Origin: DATLGB01 sp037724045
GTDB lineage: Bacteria > Actinomycetota > Thermoleophilia > Solirubrobacterales > Solirubrobacteraceae
Assembly: GCA_037724045.1 (NCBI GenBank)
Contig: JBBJOW010000010.1
Location: 1 to 64,000, forward strand
Direction: 5' to 3'
DNA: 64,000 nucleotides
Position numbers and translations under genes: made by a program. Below the pieces are notes generated by a model. That model was not told where the DNA came from. It did not search any database and worked only from the letters and a program-made list of their open reading frames with translations. Within the stretch, counting starts at the first letter, position 1. Every line of letters begins with the position of its first letter. Positions 42,400 through 49,990 of this stretch are shown here, piece by piece.

Positions 42400-43731
42400 G
42401 TGGATCAACTCTTCGACCCGCCCGAGCCCGAGCCCGAGCGTGCGGCTCCCGATGCGCCGCTCGCCGCGCGCATGCGCCCCGAGACCCTCGACGAGGTCGT
42501 CGGCCAGCAGCACCTGCTGGGCGAGGGGACCGCGCTGCGGACCGCGATCGAGCAGGGGACGCCGCACTCCATGCTGCTCTTCGGCCCGCCGGGCACGGGC
42601 AAGACGACGCTCGCGCGGCTCGTCGCGCGCGAGGCCGACCTGGCCTTCGAAGAGCTCTCGGCGGTACAGGCCGGACGGGCGGAGGTGCGCGAGGTCATGG
42701 CGCGCGCGCGCGAACGGCGGCGCGGCCATGGGGGAGCGTCGCCGAAGGCGACCGCGAGGGGGCGGAGCCCCCATGGCACGGTCTTCTTCCTGGACGAGAT
42801 CCACCGCTTCAACAAGGCGCAGCAGGACGCGCTCCTGCCGGCGGTGGAGGACGGGACGGTGGTGCTGATCGGCGCGACGACCGAGAACCCGTACTTCGAG
42901 GTCAACTCGGCGCTGATCTCGCGGACGCGCATCTACGAGCTGCGGGCGATCGGCGAGGAGGACCTCGTCTCGCTCCTGCGGCGCGGGCTGGACGAGCTGG
43001 AGTGCGCAGCGGGCGACGACGTGTTGTCGTTTCTGGCGGCGCGCTCGGGCGGGGACGCGCGGACGGCGCTCAACGCGCTCGAGCTCGCCTGCGAGACCGG
43101 CGACGGCTCGGTCTCCATGGAAGTCGCTGAAGATGCGCTGCAGCGCAAGGCGGTCCTCTACGACCGCGCCGGCGACAAGCACTACGACTACATCTCGGCG
43201 TGGATCAAGTCCACCCGGGGCTCCGATCCGGACGCCTCGCTCTACTACCTCGCCGTGATGCTCGAGGGCGGCGAGGATCCGCGCTTCATCGTCCGCCGCA
43301 TGATCATCCTGGCGTCGGAGGACGTGGGCAACGCGGACCCGGCCGCGCTGCAGGTCGCGGTGGCCGCGGCGGCGGCAGTCGAGCACGTCGGCATGCCCGA
43401 GGCCCACTACGCGCTGGCCCAGTGCGCGGTCTACCTGGCCCTGGCGCCCAAGTCCGACGCGGCCGGGCGGGCGCTGTGGGCGGCGCGCGAATACGTGCGC
43501 GAGCACGGCGCGCTGGACCCGCCGTCGGCGATGCGCACCGCCGCGTACGCAGCGGCGAAGAAGCTCGGCCGCGGCGTCGGCTACGACAATCCGCATCGCC
43601 ATCCGGCACGCGTGAACGACCAGGAGCACCTGCCCGAAAGCCTCGAGCACACGCGCTTCTACACGCCAGACGCAGCGGAGTCCGAGCTGCGCGACCGGCT
43701 GGCGCGCGTGCGCAAGGCCCGCGGGCGCTAG
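42400..43731 (+). CDS. rarA: Replication-associated recombination protein RarA with a repeat insert
   Basis: AAA+ clamp-loader-like ATPase (MgsA/WRNIP1) acting at stalled forks, 443 aa. Walker A is GPPGTGKTT near 65-73, Walker B FFLDEIHRFNKAQQDALL, sensor 1 IGATTENPYFEVN, and the C-terminal tetramerisation domain is intact (SLYYLAVMLEGGEDPRFI; EDVGNADP). Between the conserved ARERR and GTVFFLDEIHR stand about 18 extra residues (RGHGGASPKATARGRSPH) encoded by a palindromic repeat. Start is GTG at 42400. Confidence 0.92.
   Translation: MDQLFDPPEPEPERAAPDAPLAARMRPETLDEVVGQQHLLGEGTALRTAIEQGTPHSMLLFGPPGTGKTTLARLVAREADLAFEELSAVQAGRAEVREVMARARERRRGHGGASPKATARGRSPHGTVFFLDEIHRFNKAQQDALLPAVEDGTVVLIGATTENPYFEVNSALISRTRIYELRAIGEEDLVSLLRRGLDELECAAGDDVLSFLAARSGGDARTALNALELACETGDGSVSMEVAEDALQRKAVLYDRAGDKHYDYISAWIKSTRGSDPDASLYYLAVMLEGGEDPRFIVRRMIILASEDVGNADPAALQVAVAAAAAVEHVGMPEAHYALAQCAVYLALAPKSDAAGRALWAAREYVREHGALDPPSAMRTAAYAAAKKLGRGVGYDNPHRHPARVNDQEHLPESLEHTRFYTPDAAESELRDRLARVRKARGR
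42725..42777. repeat. Palindromic element in frame inside rarA
   Basis: GCCATGGGGG (42725-42734) and CCCCCATGGC (42768-42777) are perfect inverted arms around GAGCGTCGCCGAAGGCGACC-type inner hairpin sequence. The insert keeps the rarA frame and sits just before the Walker B strand. Confidence 0.8.
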
Positions 43732-43781
43732 GGGTGGCGAGGCCGATCGCCGGCGCCCTTGCCAGCCGAGCCGGGCCCCCG
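43731..43781 (+). repeat. 51-bp intergenic repeat, copy A
   Basis: GGGGTGGCGAGGCCGATCG begins the element, which overlaps the rarA stop codon and ends CCGAGCCGGGCCCCCG. A second copy in the same orientation lies at 47167-47218. The GGGG...CCCC ends and inner arms can fold, so it may act as a terminator. Confidence 0.75.
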
Positions 43782-43857
43782 AGGTTTCTCAGTGACAGTG
43801 GTCACTCACGCGGTGTTTTCACGCCGTCTTGAGGGTCGGGTGCCGTAATAGGAGGCA

Positions 43858-44211
43858 GTGGCCGTCTTCTCCCGCACCTTCGCCCTGGCTTCCGGACCCC
43901 GCGTCCGGCTGCGGCTGGCCGTCCCCGCGGACGCACGGCACATCGCCAGGCTGCTGGACGAGCGGGGCGTTCATGCGACGGAGCTCGACGTCCGGCGGCT
44001 GCTGGCCTTCAGCCCGACACGGCGCCTCGTGGTGTGCGCGTTGGCGCCGCTGGACGGCCGCGAGACGCTCGTCGGCGTCGCCGGCATCGACCTCGAGCGT
44101 GACGCCGACGTCGACACGCTGGTGGTCGACGAGCGGTTGACCGACGGTCTGGGCGAGCTGATGGTGAGCGAGCTCACCGAGCGCGCCGCCCGCTCGCGCC
44201 ACGTCGCATAG
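43858..44211 (+). CDS. Small GNAT-like hypothetical protein, 117 aa
   Basis: Begins MAVFSRTFALASGPRVRLRLAVPAD; the pattern VRLRLAVPADARHIARLLDERG resembles the first strand and helix of GNAT acetyltransferases, and LVGVAGIDLERDADVDTLVVDE the central sheet. The acetyl-CoA-binding loop (RGxG) is not clear, and the protein ends early, so it may be degenerate or only GNAT-like. GGAGG stands 3 bases before the GTG start at 43858. The following aldehyde-dehydrogenase-like gene begins 12 bp on. Confidence 0.6.
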   Translation: MAVFSRTFALASGPRVRLRLAVPADARHIARLLDERGVHATELDVRRLLAFSPTRRLVVCALAPLDGRETLVGVAGIDLERDADVDTLVVDERLTDGLGELMVSELTERAARSRHVA

Positions 44212-44222
44212 GTTCCGACGCC

Positions 44223-45563
44223 ATGTCCTCCGACGCCGTCCGCCGCGCGGCGGGGCCGCAGCCTTTATGGGCAAGCGTGCCCGCCGCCGCGCGCGCCCGT
44301 TATCTGCGCCGCGCCGCCCAGGCCATCCTCGACGAGGTCGACGATCTCGCCGGCCTGCTCGCCCGCGACGCGCGCGTCCCGCGGACGGAGGCGCTGCTCG
44401 CGGAGCTGCTGCCCAGCGTGGCCGGCCTGCACGAGCTCGCCGACGATGGGCCGAAAGCCCTGGCGGACCGGCGCCTCGGCCGGGCGGCCGTCCTGCGCGG
44501 CGGCCGCCGCGCGCAGCTCACGCACGCCCCAGCCGGGGTCGTCGGCATTCGCGTCGGTGACGGCTCGCCCTGGGCCGAGGCGGTGCTCGAGACCGCGTCC
44601 GCGCTGCTGGCCGGCAACGGCGTCGTCCTCGCGTCCCGGAATGAGTCCCTCGGGCGGCGGTTCGCGAGCGCCCTGGGCCGCGCCGGCCTGCCCGACGAGC
44701 TCGTCTGGGTGGTCGCAGCCGACGCAGACCTCGACGGCTGCGACCTCGTGGTCGACGTCGGCGCGGCCGGTCCGAAGGCGACCATGCTCGTGCTCGACGG
44801 CGCGCCGGTGGACCGCGTCGTCGCCGGCGCGCTGTGGGCCGCGTACGCGCGCGGCGGCCATGGCGTCGCGTCCGTCGGGCGGATCGTCTGCGTGCCGGGC
44901 ACCATCACCGCGCTGCTGGTCCGGCTCACCGCGGGCGCGCGGCGGATCCGCGTCGGCGACCCGCAGGATCCGGCCACGGAGGTCGGGCCGCTGGCGTCCG
45001 GCGAGCAGGCCGCAGACGTCGAGCTGCTGGTGGCCGAGGCCGAGGCGGCCGGAGCGAGCCGCCTGTGCGGCGGCGTGCTCGAAGGCACGCAGTTCGCGCC
45101 GGTCCTGCTGCGCGGGGTGCCGCAATCCGCCCGCATCCTGCACGAGGCGGTGCCGGGACCGGTCCTGTCCGTCGTCGAGGCGAAGTCCGAGGCGGACGCC
45201 ATCGCGCTGACCGCCCGCGCCCCTTCGGCGTCGGTCTGGACGGGGGACCGGACCCACGGGGAGCGCGTCGCCCGGTCGCTGGGCGTCGAGCTGACCTGGG
45301 TCAACGAGCACGGCGCCGCCGCACCCGCAGCGCCCGTCCGCCTCGCCCGCCACACCGTGCCGCACCAGCTCGCCTCGCGCTCGATCCGGCTGCGCAGCGC
45401 CCGCTGGCTGCCCTACGACCCCACCCTCGTTCGCGCCTCGGAGACCGCCGCGCGGCTGCTCTACGGGCGCGAGTCCGAGCGCCTGGCGGTCGTGCGCAAC
45501 GGCGGCCCGGCCTTCGCCCGGGTTGCCGCGCGCATCGCCCGCGAGACGCTCCGCGGCGGCTGA
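44223..45563 (+). CDS. Aldehyde-dehydrogenase fold protein lacking the catalytic Cys
   Basis: 446 aa with ALDH architecture: HAPAGVVGIRVGDGSPWAEAV (cofactor domain), an oligomerisation and catalytic domain with GPLASGEQAADV, and HEAVPGPVLSVVEAKSEADAIALT. The catalytic loop, normally GQxC, reads G212-H-G-V215, and the ELGGK base motif is replaced by VLDGAP. Both catalytic residues are therefore absent. The fold remains well kept with no stops, so a structural or regulatory role, rather than decay, is possible. No partner ALDH is in the neighbourhood. Confidence 0.78.
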   Translation: MSSDAVRRAAGPQPLWASVPAAARARYLRRAAQAILDEVDDLAGLLARDARVPRTEALLAELLPSVAGLHELADDGPKALADRRLGRAAVLRGGRRAQLTHAPAGVVGIRVGDGSPWAEAVLETASALLAGNGVVLASRNESLGRRFASALGRAGLPDELVWVVAADADLDGCDLVVDVGAAGPKATMLVLDGAPVDRVVAGALWAAYARGGHGVASVGRIVCVPGTITALLVRLTAGARRIRVGDPQDPATEVGPLASGEQAADVELLVAEAEAAGASRLCGGVLEGTQFAPVLLRGVPQSARILHEAVPGPVLSVVEAKSEADAIALTARAPSASVWTGDRTHGERVARSLGVELTWVNEHGAAAPAAPVRLARHTVPHQLASRSIRLRSARWLPYDPTLVRASETAARLLYGRESERLAVVRNGGPAFARVAARIARETLRGG

Positions 45564-45578
45564 GCGCCGTCAGTCCGG

Positions 45579-46388
45579 CTACGCGGCGGCGCGCACGGAG
45601 GGCGCGATGCGCAGCTTCTCCGGCAGCACGGGGATCACGAAGCGCCGCAGGTACTCGGCGTTGACCCGCGTGGCGAGACCGCGGACGGGGTCCCACGAGA
45701 AGCCGTACATGCGGCGGATGTTCGCCGGCAGCAGGCCGATGGTGAGCTGGTTGGCGTACTCGAGCAGGGGCTTGAGGTGCAGGGGCACGGGCGGTTGCAT
45801 GACGATGTCGATGGCGAGGTCGCGCGCCTTGGGCCCGACGTCGAGGTCGCCGGACGCGAGCATTCCGGCCATGTAGGCCTCGAACGCGTCGATGTCCTTC
45901 GGCGTGTCCTTGTAGGCGAGGCCGAAGAGCTTGGACATGAGCCGGAAGTCCTGCCAGTAGGCCTCCTGCTCGTCACGGGTGAGCGCGCGTACGTAGCGCT
46001 GGTAGACGAGCAGGTTGGAGTCCACGAGCGTGGCGATGATCCACAGCAGCAGCCCGGGATCGTCGGCGCGCCAGGGCGTGCCCGCCGGGAAGCGGCCGAG
46101 GGGCTCTTTGAGCGACCCGCGCACGCGGCGGTGGACGGCGCGCACGGGCCGCGTGGCGTCGTCGGCCTCCTCCCTGGTCCCGTAGGCGATCGCGGTGAGC
46201 ACGCGCGCAGTGCGCTCGAGGCGCGGGTAGGGCTCGGACAGCATCGTGGTCGCCTCGAAGAAGCCGGCGAAGGCGACGGGGTGGGCGGCCTGCATGAGCA
46301 GCGAGCGCATCCCGGCCAGGCCGACGACCGTCTCCCGGTTGACCCGGCGCAGCATGGAGTCGTCGGTGAAGTAGCCCGAAGGTGGCAT
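45579..46388 (-). CDS. DUF2236/MpaB-family oxygenase-like protein
   Basis: 269 aa resembling the MpaB/latex-clearing-protein (DUF2236) family, which bind haem b and include polyketide- or rubber-cleaving oxygenases. Family features are the N-terminal RRVNRETVVGLAGMRSLLMQAAHPVAFAGF with its haem-ligand-type His, RAVHRRVRG, and DPGLLLWIIATLVDSNLLVYQRYV. Substrate unknown. It is divergent, over 37 bp, from the precorrin-2 dehydrogenase gene that opens the tetrapyrrole run. Confidence 0.82.
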   Translation of the reverse strand: MPPSGYFTDDSMLRRVNRETVVGLAGMRSLLMQAAHPVAFAGFFEATTMLSEPYPRLERTARVLTAIAYGTREEADDATRPVRAVHRRVRGSLKEPLGRFPAGTPWRADDPGLLLWIIATLVDSNLLVYQRYVRALTRDEQEAYWQDFRLMSKLFGLAYKDTPKDIDAFEAYMAGMLASGDLDVGPKARDLAIDIVMQPPVPLHLKPLLEYANQLTIGLLPANIRRMYGFSWDPVRGLATRVNAEYLRRFVIPVLPEKLRIAPSVRAAA

Positions 46389-46410
46389 CGAAACCAGTAC
46401 GTAAGCGGGT

Positions 46411-46416
46411 TACCCT
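46411..46416 (+). promoter_or_regulatory. -10 box at the head of the tetrapyrrole run
   Basis: TACCCT stands 9 bases before the ATG at 46426 without a ribosome-binding site between. The same hexamer precedes mce and the gene at 57884. Confidence 0.45.
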
Positions 46417-46425
46417 GAGACTTCG

Positions 46426-47163
46426 ATGCCAGCTCAGGCTTATGCAGGCAAGGAATGCGTCTGTCAGTTCCGTCGCGGGATCTGCGATCAGACGTGCGTG
46501 CGCGACATGCTCGACACGCCGTTCTACATCGCGTGCCTGCGGCTGAGCCGCCGGCGTTGCCTGGTGGTCGGCGGTGGCGGGATCGGCCTGGAGAAGGTCG
46601 AGGGATTGCTCGCCTGCAACGGCGACGTCGTCCTCATCGCCCCTGACGCCATCGGAGAGCTCGAGCGTCTCGCCGACGAGGGCTCGATCGAGTGGATCCG
46701 GCGCGAGTACGAGCCCGCCGACCTCGAGCGCACCTTCGTGGTGATCGCGGCGACGAACGACACGGACGTCAACATCGGCATCTACAACGACGCCGAGCGC
46801 CGGGCGATGCTCGTCAACGTCGTCGACGTCCCGCCGCTGTGCAACTTCATCCTGCCTGCGATCGTGCGCACGGGGCCGCTGGCGATCGCCATCTCCACCG
46901 CCGGCGCCTCCCCCGCGCTGGCCAAGCGCATCAAGCGCGAGATCGCCGAGACCTACGGCTCCGAGCACGCGCGGATGGCGGAGCTGCTCAACGAGGCGCG
47001 CGGGTGGGCGAAGGGCAACCTGCCCACCTACCAGGACCGCAAGGCGTTCTTCGAGGGCATCGTCAACGGCGAGCCCGACCCGATCGCGCTGCTGCGCGCG
47101 GGCGACGAGGACGGCGTGCGCGCCCTGATCGACGCCGCGCGCATCTCCGCCGTTCCCGCATAA
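46426..47163 (+). CDS. Precorrin-2 dehydrogenase/sirohaem synthase N-domain protein
   Basis: 245 aa, homologous to the N-terminal NAD-binding module of CysG/Met8p that oxidises precorrin-2 to sirohydrochlorin. RRRCLVVGGGGIGLEKVEGLL is the Rossmann motif; AATNDTDVNIGIYNDAERR and NVVDVPPLCNFILPAIVRTGPLAIAISTAGASPALAKRIK are family signatures, the Asp of VDVP being catalytic. The conserved part begins at MLDTPFYIACL (46507), preceded by a 27-residue Cys-rich extension (CVCQFRRGICDQTC) whose start fits the promoter. It complements the CobA domain encoded at 52139. Confidence 0.88.
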   Translation: MPAQAYAGKECVCQFRRGICDQTCVRDMLDTPFYIACLRLSRRRCLVVGGGGIGLEKVEGLLACNGDVVLIAPDAIGELERLADEGSIEWIRREYEPADLERTFVVIAATNDTDVNIGIYNDAERRAMLVNVVDVPPLCNFILPAIVRTGPLAIAISTAGASPALAKRIKREIAETYGSEHARMAELLNEARGWAKGNLPTYQDRKAFFEGIVNGEPDPIALLRAGDEDGVRALIDAARISAVPA

Positions 47164-47166
47164 TCG

Positions 47167-47218
47167 GGGGTGGCGAGGCCGATCGTTGGCGCCCGGGCCG
47201 GCCGAGCCGGGTCCCCCG
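47167..47218 (+). repeat. 51-bp intergenic repeat, copy B
   Basis: GGGGTGGCGAGGCCGATCG opens the copy, which is about 88 percent identical to 43731-43781 and lies directly after a stop codon in the same orientation. Its end overlaps the region of the moaB -10. Confidence 0.75.
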
Positions 47219-47224
47219 TATCGT
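47219..47224 (+). promoter_or_regulatory. Leaderless -10 box of moaB
   Basis: TATCGT stands 7 bases before the GTG at 47232, directly behind the 51-bp repeat. Confidence 0.5.
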
Positions 47225-47231
47225 TTCAGGG

Positions 47232-47705
47232 GTGCGCGCCGCGGTCCTGACCGTCTCGACGTCGGTCTCCGCGCGTCGCGCGGAGGACGTCTCGGGCCCC
47301 GCCCTCGCCGCGCGCGCCGAGGCGGCCGGCTGCGAGGTCGTCGCCATGGAGGTCGTGCCCGACGACTTCGCGCTGATCGAGGACCGGCTGCACCACTACG
47401 TCGACGACGGCGTCGACTTCATCTTCACCACCGGCGGCACCGGCTTCACGCCCGACGACATCACGCCGGAAGCCACGCGCGCGGTCGTTCAGCGCGCCGC
47501 GCCCGGGATCGCCGAGGCGATGCGCGCGGTCAGCCTGGTCAAGACGCCGATGGCCGTTCTCAGCCGCGGGGTGGCGGGCATCACCGGCCAGACGCTGATC
47601 GTCAACTTCCCCGGCTCGCCCAGGGCGGTCGAGGAGTGCTTCGGGGTGCTCGAGCCCGTGCTCGGCCACGCCCTGCGCACCATGCGCGGTGACGGACGTC
47701 ATTGA
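47232..47705 (+). CDS. moaB: Molybdopterin adenylyltransferase-type protein (MoaB/MogA)
   Basis: 157 aa, MoCF-fold protein of molybdenum cofactor synthesis, probably adenylating molybdopterin. The motif FIFTTGGTGFTPDDITPEAT near 72-91 and LIVNFPGSPRAVEE near 133-146 are the substrate-binding signatures. Start is GTG at 47232. The last 17 bases overlap the ccmA-type gene, so it shares the transcript of the cytochrome-maturation genes. No other molybdenum genes are nearby. Confidence 0.9.
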   Translation: MRAAVLTVSTSVSARRAEDVSGPALAARAEAAGCEVVAMEVVPDDFALIEDRLHHYVDDGVDFIFTTGGTGFTPDDITPEATRAVVQRAAPGIAEAMRAVSLVKTPMAVLSRGVAGITGQTLIVNFPGSPRAVEECFGVLEPVLGHALRTMRGDGRH

Positions 47706-48291
47706 GGCGCGCGGCCTCGGCCGCGCGTACGGGGAGCGGGTGGTGATGCGCGATCTCACCTTCACGGTCGCGGAGGGCGAGACGCTGGCCGTCCTCGGGT
47801 CCAACGGCGCCGGGAAGACGACGCTGCTGCGGATGCTGGCCACGCTGCTGCGCCCCCACGCGGGGACCGTGCGCGTGCTCGGCGCCGAGCTGCCGCGCGA
47901 GGGCCACAAGGTGCGCGGTCGGCTCGGCTTCCTGGGTCACGAGTCTCTCTTGCACCCCGCGTTGTCGCCGCGCGAGAACCTCCTCTTCAACGCACGCCTG
48001 CACGGCGTGGCGACGGCGCGCATCGACACGCTGCTCGACCACGTCGGCCTGGCGCTGCGCGCCGACGAGCCGCTGCGCACCTTCTCCCGCGGGATGGTGC
48101 AGCGGGTGGCGATCTGCCGCGCCGTGCTGCACGAGCCCGAGCTGCTCCTGCTCGACGAGCCCTACGCGAACCTCGATCCGGACGCCGTGAAGCTCGTGGC
48201 GCCGCTGCTGGCGACGGCGCCGACCCGCGTGCTGGTCAGCCACGACCACGCCGCGGCGCGCGCGGAAGCCTCTCAGGTGCTCGAACTGTGA
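47689..48291 (+). CDS. ccmA: Haem exporter ABC ATPase CcmA
   Basis: 200-aa ATP-binding subunit of the CcmAB complex of cytochrome c maturation system I. Walker A is GSNGAGKTT near 37-45, the signature is FSRGMVQRVAI (the SRG form typical of CcmA rather than LSGGQ), and Walker B is LLLLDEPYANLD. The switch His is in VLVSHDH. GTG start at 47689 overlaps moaB by 17 bp; ccmB follows after 16 bp. Confidence 0.9.
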   Translation: MTDVIEARGLGRAYGERVVMRDLTFTVAEGETLAVLGSNGAGKTTLLRMLATLLRPHAGTVRVLGAELPREGHKVRGRLGFLGHESLLHPALSPRENLLFNARLHGVATARIDTLLDHVGLALRADEPLRTFSRGMVQRVAICRAVLHEPELLLLDEPYANLDPDAVKLVAPLLATAPTRVLVSHDHAAARAEASQVLEL

Positions 48292-48307
48292 TTGCGGAGT
48301 ATCAGGA

Positions 48308-49009
48308 ATGCTCCGCCCGAAGGGCGGTCGCACCGTGATTCGCGCGGTGAGCGCCCTTGTCCGCAAGGACCTGCGCGCCGAGCTGCGCTCCTTCGAGGCC
48401 GTCCCGGCCATGACCATGTTCGTCGTCAGCGCCTTCGTGCTCTTCCACTTCGGCCTGAACCGCGACGAGGTGGCGGGCGAGCTGGCGGCCGGCGTGCTGT
48501 GGGTGGCGCTGCTGCTGACCGCGGTGCTGGGCATCAACCGGCTCTTCGTCGCCGAGCGCGAGCAGGGCGGCTTCGACGCGTTCCTGCTGGCTCCCGTGGA
48601 CCGCACGGCGATGTTCGTCGCCAAGGCGCTGGTCCTGTTCGGCTTCCTCGTCGTGATGGAGATCGTCGCGGTGCTCGCCTTCGCGGTGCTGCTGCTCGAG
48701 CCGGGCCTCGGCCAGGCGCTGCCCGAGCTGCCCCTGGTGCTGCTCCTCGCCGACGTTGGGCTTGCGGTCATCGGCACGCTCGTGGGCGCGATCGCCGTCC
48801 AGACGCGCGCCCGCGACCTGATCGTCCCGCTGATCGCCCTGCCCCTGAGTCTGCCCGTCCTGATCGCCGGGGCGAACGCCTCCGCGCCGTTGCTCGGGCG
48901 AGGCGGCGCCGGGCCGCTCGACGGGCAGTGGCTGGCGATTCTCGGCCTCTACGATGTGATGTTCGGACTGCTTGCCTACGCGGTTTTCGACTACCTCCTG
49001 GAGGACTGA
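48308..49009 (+). CDS. ccmB: Haem exporter membrane subunit CcmB
   Basis: Six-helix permease of the CcmABC system, 233 aa. RAVSALVRKDLRAELRS is the family N-terminus, followed by six hydrophobic segments with AEREQGGFDAFLLAPVDRTAMFVAK in the first cytoplasmic loop, matching the CcmB E-x-x-x-G-x-L-x-L-S-P motif loosely. The ATG at 48308 adds nine residues (MLRPKGGRT) made by a small hairpin (CGCCCGAAGGGCG); the GTG at 48335 may be the real start. Confidence 0.87.
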   Translation: MLRPKGGRTVIRAVSALVRKDLRAELRSFEAVPAMTMFVVSAFVLFHFGLNRDEVAGELAAGVLWVALLLTAVLGINRLFVAEREQGGFDAFLLAPVDRTAMFVAKALVLFGFLVVMEIVAVLAFAVLLLEPGLGQALPELPLVLLLADVGLAVIGTLVGAIAVQTRARDLIVPLIALPLSLPVLIAGANASAPLLGRGGAGPLDGQWLAILGLYDVMFGLLAYAVFDYLLED

Positions 49010-49032
49010 GCACCATCACTTTCGGTCGCGGA

Positions 49033-49746
49033 TTGAAGTTCTATGCCGTCGCCTCCACCGTCGCCCTGGTGACGGCGTTCGCGCTCGTCTTCTTCTGGGC
49101 TCCGCTGGACGCCGATCAGGGGTTCATCCAGAAGATCTTCTACGTGCACGTGCCGCTGGCCATCGTGGCGCTGATCGGGTTCATCGCGGGCGGCGTCTTC
49201 GCCATCCGCTTCCTGCGCAGTGGCGACCGTGCCCACGATCTGCGCTCCTACGTCGCGATCCACATGGCGCTCATCTTCGGCGTCGCCGCCCTCATCACCG
49301 GCTCGATCTGGGCGAAGGCCTCCTGGGGCCACTGGTGGCTGTGGGAGGAGCCGACGCTGGTGTCCTTCCTGATCGTCTTCCTGCTGTACGCGTGCTACCA
49401 GCCGCTGCGCTTCTCGATCGAGGACCCGGAGCGCCAGGCGCGCTACGCCGCGGTGTTCGCGGTCGTCGGCGGCGTTTTCGTCCCGCTGAACTTCATGGCC
49501 GTCCGCTCGGCCTCGCAGGACATCCATCCGCGCACCCTCAGCCAGGCGGACACGCTGCCGGGGACCGTGCTGACCACGTTCCTGCTCGCACTCGTGGCGA
49601 TGACGTTGCTCTACGTGACCTTGTGCAAGTTCGAGCTGACCGCGAAGACCACTCGCATGGCGGTCAAGCGTGCGCGGCGAAAACTGGCCGGGGAAGACGT
49701 GACGATGCTCGGCGGTGGGCGCTCGGCCGCCCCGCAGGAGGTCTGA
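49033..49746 (+). CDS. ccmC: Haem-handling membrane protein CcmC
   Basis: CcmC, haem-handling protein loading haem onto CcmE. Six membrane segments and the tryptophan-rich periplasmic motif WGHWWLWEEPTLVSFLIVF near 97-115, in which the usual WD is WE. His pairs in FYVHVPLA and AIHMAL fit haem ligands. No ATG or GTG is in frame near the N-terminus: TTG at 49033 (LKFYAVAST) is used here, and CTG at 49006, overlapping the ccmB stop, is the alternative. 237 aa. Confidence 0.85.
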   Translation: MKFYAVASTVALVTAFALVFFWAPLDADQGFIQKIFYVHVPLAIVALIGFIAGGVFAIRFLRSGDRAHDLRSYVAIHMALIFGVAALITGSIWAKASWGHWWLWEEPTLVSFLIVFLLYACYQPLRFSIEDPERQARYAAVFAVVGGVFVPLNFMAVRSASQDIHPRTLSQADTLPGTVLTTFLLALVAMTLLYVTLCKFELTAKTTRMAVKRARRKLAGEDVTMLGGGRSAAPQEV

Positions 49747-49750
49747 GCGC

Positions 49751-49990
49751 ATGCCCGCGCTTCCCCTCGACGAAGCCGGCAAGTACGTCGCCGCGGCGTA
49801 TCTCGTCTTCCTCGCGCTCATCCTGATCTACGTGGCGATCATGGCCATCCGGCTCGCCACCGTGCAGCGCGACGTCGCCGAGCTGGCCGAGGCGCTCGAG
49901 GCCCGTGGTCAGACCGATGTGGCTGCGCAGGTCAAGGAGCGCAGCGAAGGCTTCGCCTTCAGCGGTGATGAGCGAAGCGAGGCCCACTAG
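49751..49990 (+). CDS. CcmD-like small membrane protein
   Basis: 79 aa, single membrane helix (about 9-31, YVAAAYLVFLALILIYVAIMA) followed by a helical cytoplasmic tail with a coiled-coil look (VQRDVAELAEALEARG). Position between ccmC and hemA and the AAY-x-x-x-x-L-x-x-IYVAIMA pattern fit CcmD, which holds haem-loaded CcmE to CcmABC. The last residues SGDERSEAH come from a GAGCGAAGCGAG repeat. The ATG at 49751 follows ccmC by 4 bp. Confidence 0.7.
   Translation: MPALPLDEAGKYVAAAYLVFLALILIYVAIMAIRLATVQRDVAELAEALEARGQTDVAAQVKERSEGFAFSGDERSEAH

Noticed and set aside
41046..43130. 694-codon open frame on the plus strand
   Set aside because: It is antisense to the M20 peptidase and out of frame with rarA, both of which show complete motifs.
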